From assembly GCA_009801015.1 (NCBI GenBank), contig VHZZ01000537.1, positions 168,439-199,438 of the forward strand: a stretch of 31,000 nucleotides of DNA, in the 5' to 3' direction. The DNA comes from Silene noctiflora (lineage: Eukaryota > Streptophyta > Magnoliopsida > Caryophyllales > Caryophyllaceae). The position numbers were made by a program, and so were the translations under genes. Below the pieces are notes generated by a model that was given only the letters and a program-made list of their open reading frames with translations, was not told the origin of the DNA and did not search any database. Positions 30,778 through 31,000 of the stretch are shown here, one piece after another (position 1 is the first letter of the stretch; every line of letters begins with the position of its first letter).

Positions 30778-31000
30778 CTACTGACGGAAGAAACCATGGT
30801 TCGAAACCAGTTTGGTTCCAGTACTAGTTGAAGTAAATTTAATTGGAGAAGTTATTGTCCTTGGAGACGGTCTAGTAGACACAATGCCAGCCAGACTTTC
30901 AGAGCTCAGATTGGAACATCTCGACAGATTAAGTTCCCGTAAGTTTTCGCAGTTTTCTACTAGCTCCTTCACGCTCCTTGTCGTTAGAGCCGTACAACCT
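30778..31000 (-). CDS. Second F-box/LRR (FBL) gene, 3' end only
   Basis: The minus strand from the window edge encodes (G)CTALTTRSVKELVENC then ENLRELNLSRCSNLSSESLA, closely matching the C-terminal leucine-rich repeats of the gene at 26718-28478. The end differs: after SNHGF this copy has FRQ and a TAG at 30780-30778, whereas copy 1 continues PSLAPEWCC. Two extra bases in copy 2 near 30788-30795 (CTTCC against CC in the coding sense) shift the frame. The loss is only the last few residues beyond the LRRs, so the protein could still work. The rest of the gene, including any F-box, lies outside the window. The tail is Thr/Ser-rich as in copy 1. Confidence 0.85.
   Translation of the reverse strand, partial: GCTALTTRSVKELVENCENLRELNLSRCSNLSSESLAGIVSTRPSPRTITSPIKFTSTSTGTKLVSNHGFFRQ

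Overview
This is plant nuclear DNA, probably from a eudicot. Genes are interrupted by short GT-AG introns, spacers are AT-rich, and the proteins are plant families: an AP2/ERF factor, a plasma-membrane H+-ATPase with a C-terminal 14-3-3 site, a receptor-like kinase, a secreted proline-rich protein and F-box/LRR proteins. I cannot name the species. There is no bacterial-style operon, CRISPR array, rRNA or tRNA.

Layout. (1) 741-1677 (+): an ERF003-type AP2/ERF factor, two exons, 180 aa. (2) 3603-7525 (+): a complete P3A H+-ATPase, 11 exons, 949 aa, with one apparent GC-AG intron. (3) 8863-11597 (-): a complete 10-exon, 416-aa membrane receptor-like kinase related to Arabidopsis At1g80640, with HRD changed to HRN and DFG to GFS, so a predicted pseudokinase; it is convergent with the ATPase. 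(4) 11.6-19.1 kb: repeat-rich. A 2.29-kb solo LTR with a perfect 5-bp target duplication lies inside an older inverted-repeat element, followed by a Stowaway-like MITE and a 1.55-kb poly-A-tailed non-LTR retroposon with a 19-bp target duplication. (5) 19.1-22.9 kb: mostly unexplained, with two credible terminal exons of an unidentified minus-strand gene. (6) 22975-25110 (+): a single-exon secreted proline-rich protein of 711 aa. (7) 26718-28478 (-): a single-exon F-box/LRR protein of 586 aa with a poly-His run in its F-box. (8) 28738-31000: a second, rearranged copy of the proline-rich/F-box block, with a proline-rich gene fragment (28738-28969), a diverged spacer and the 3' end of a second F-box/LRR gene running off the window.

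The genes are independent transcription units, not one pathway. The most informative stories are evolutionary. The tandem duplication keeps an empty site that dates a MITE insertion, and a four-base microhomology marks a 1.65-kb deletion. The receptor kinase has lost two catalytic motifs while every exon stays open. I see no clear new biological system; the pseudokinase and the tandem-repeat-bearing non-LTR element are the best candidates for follow-up.
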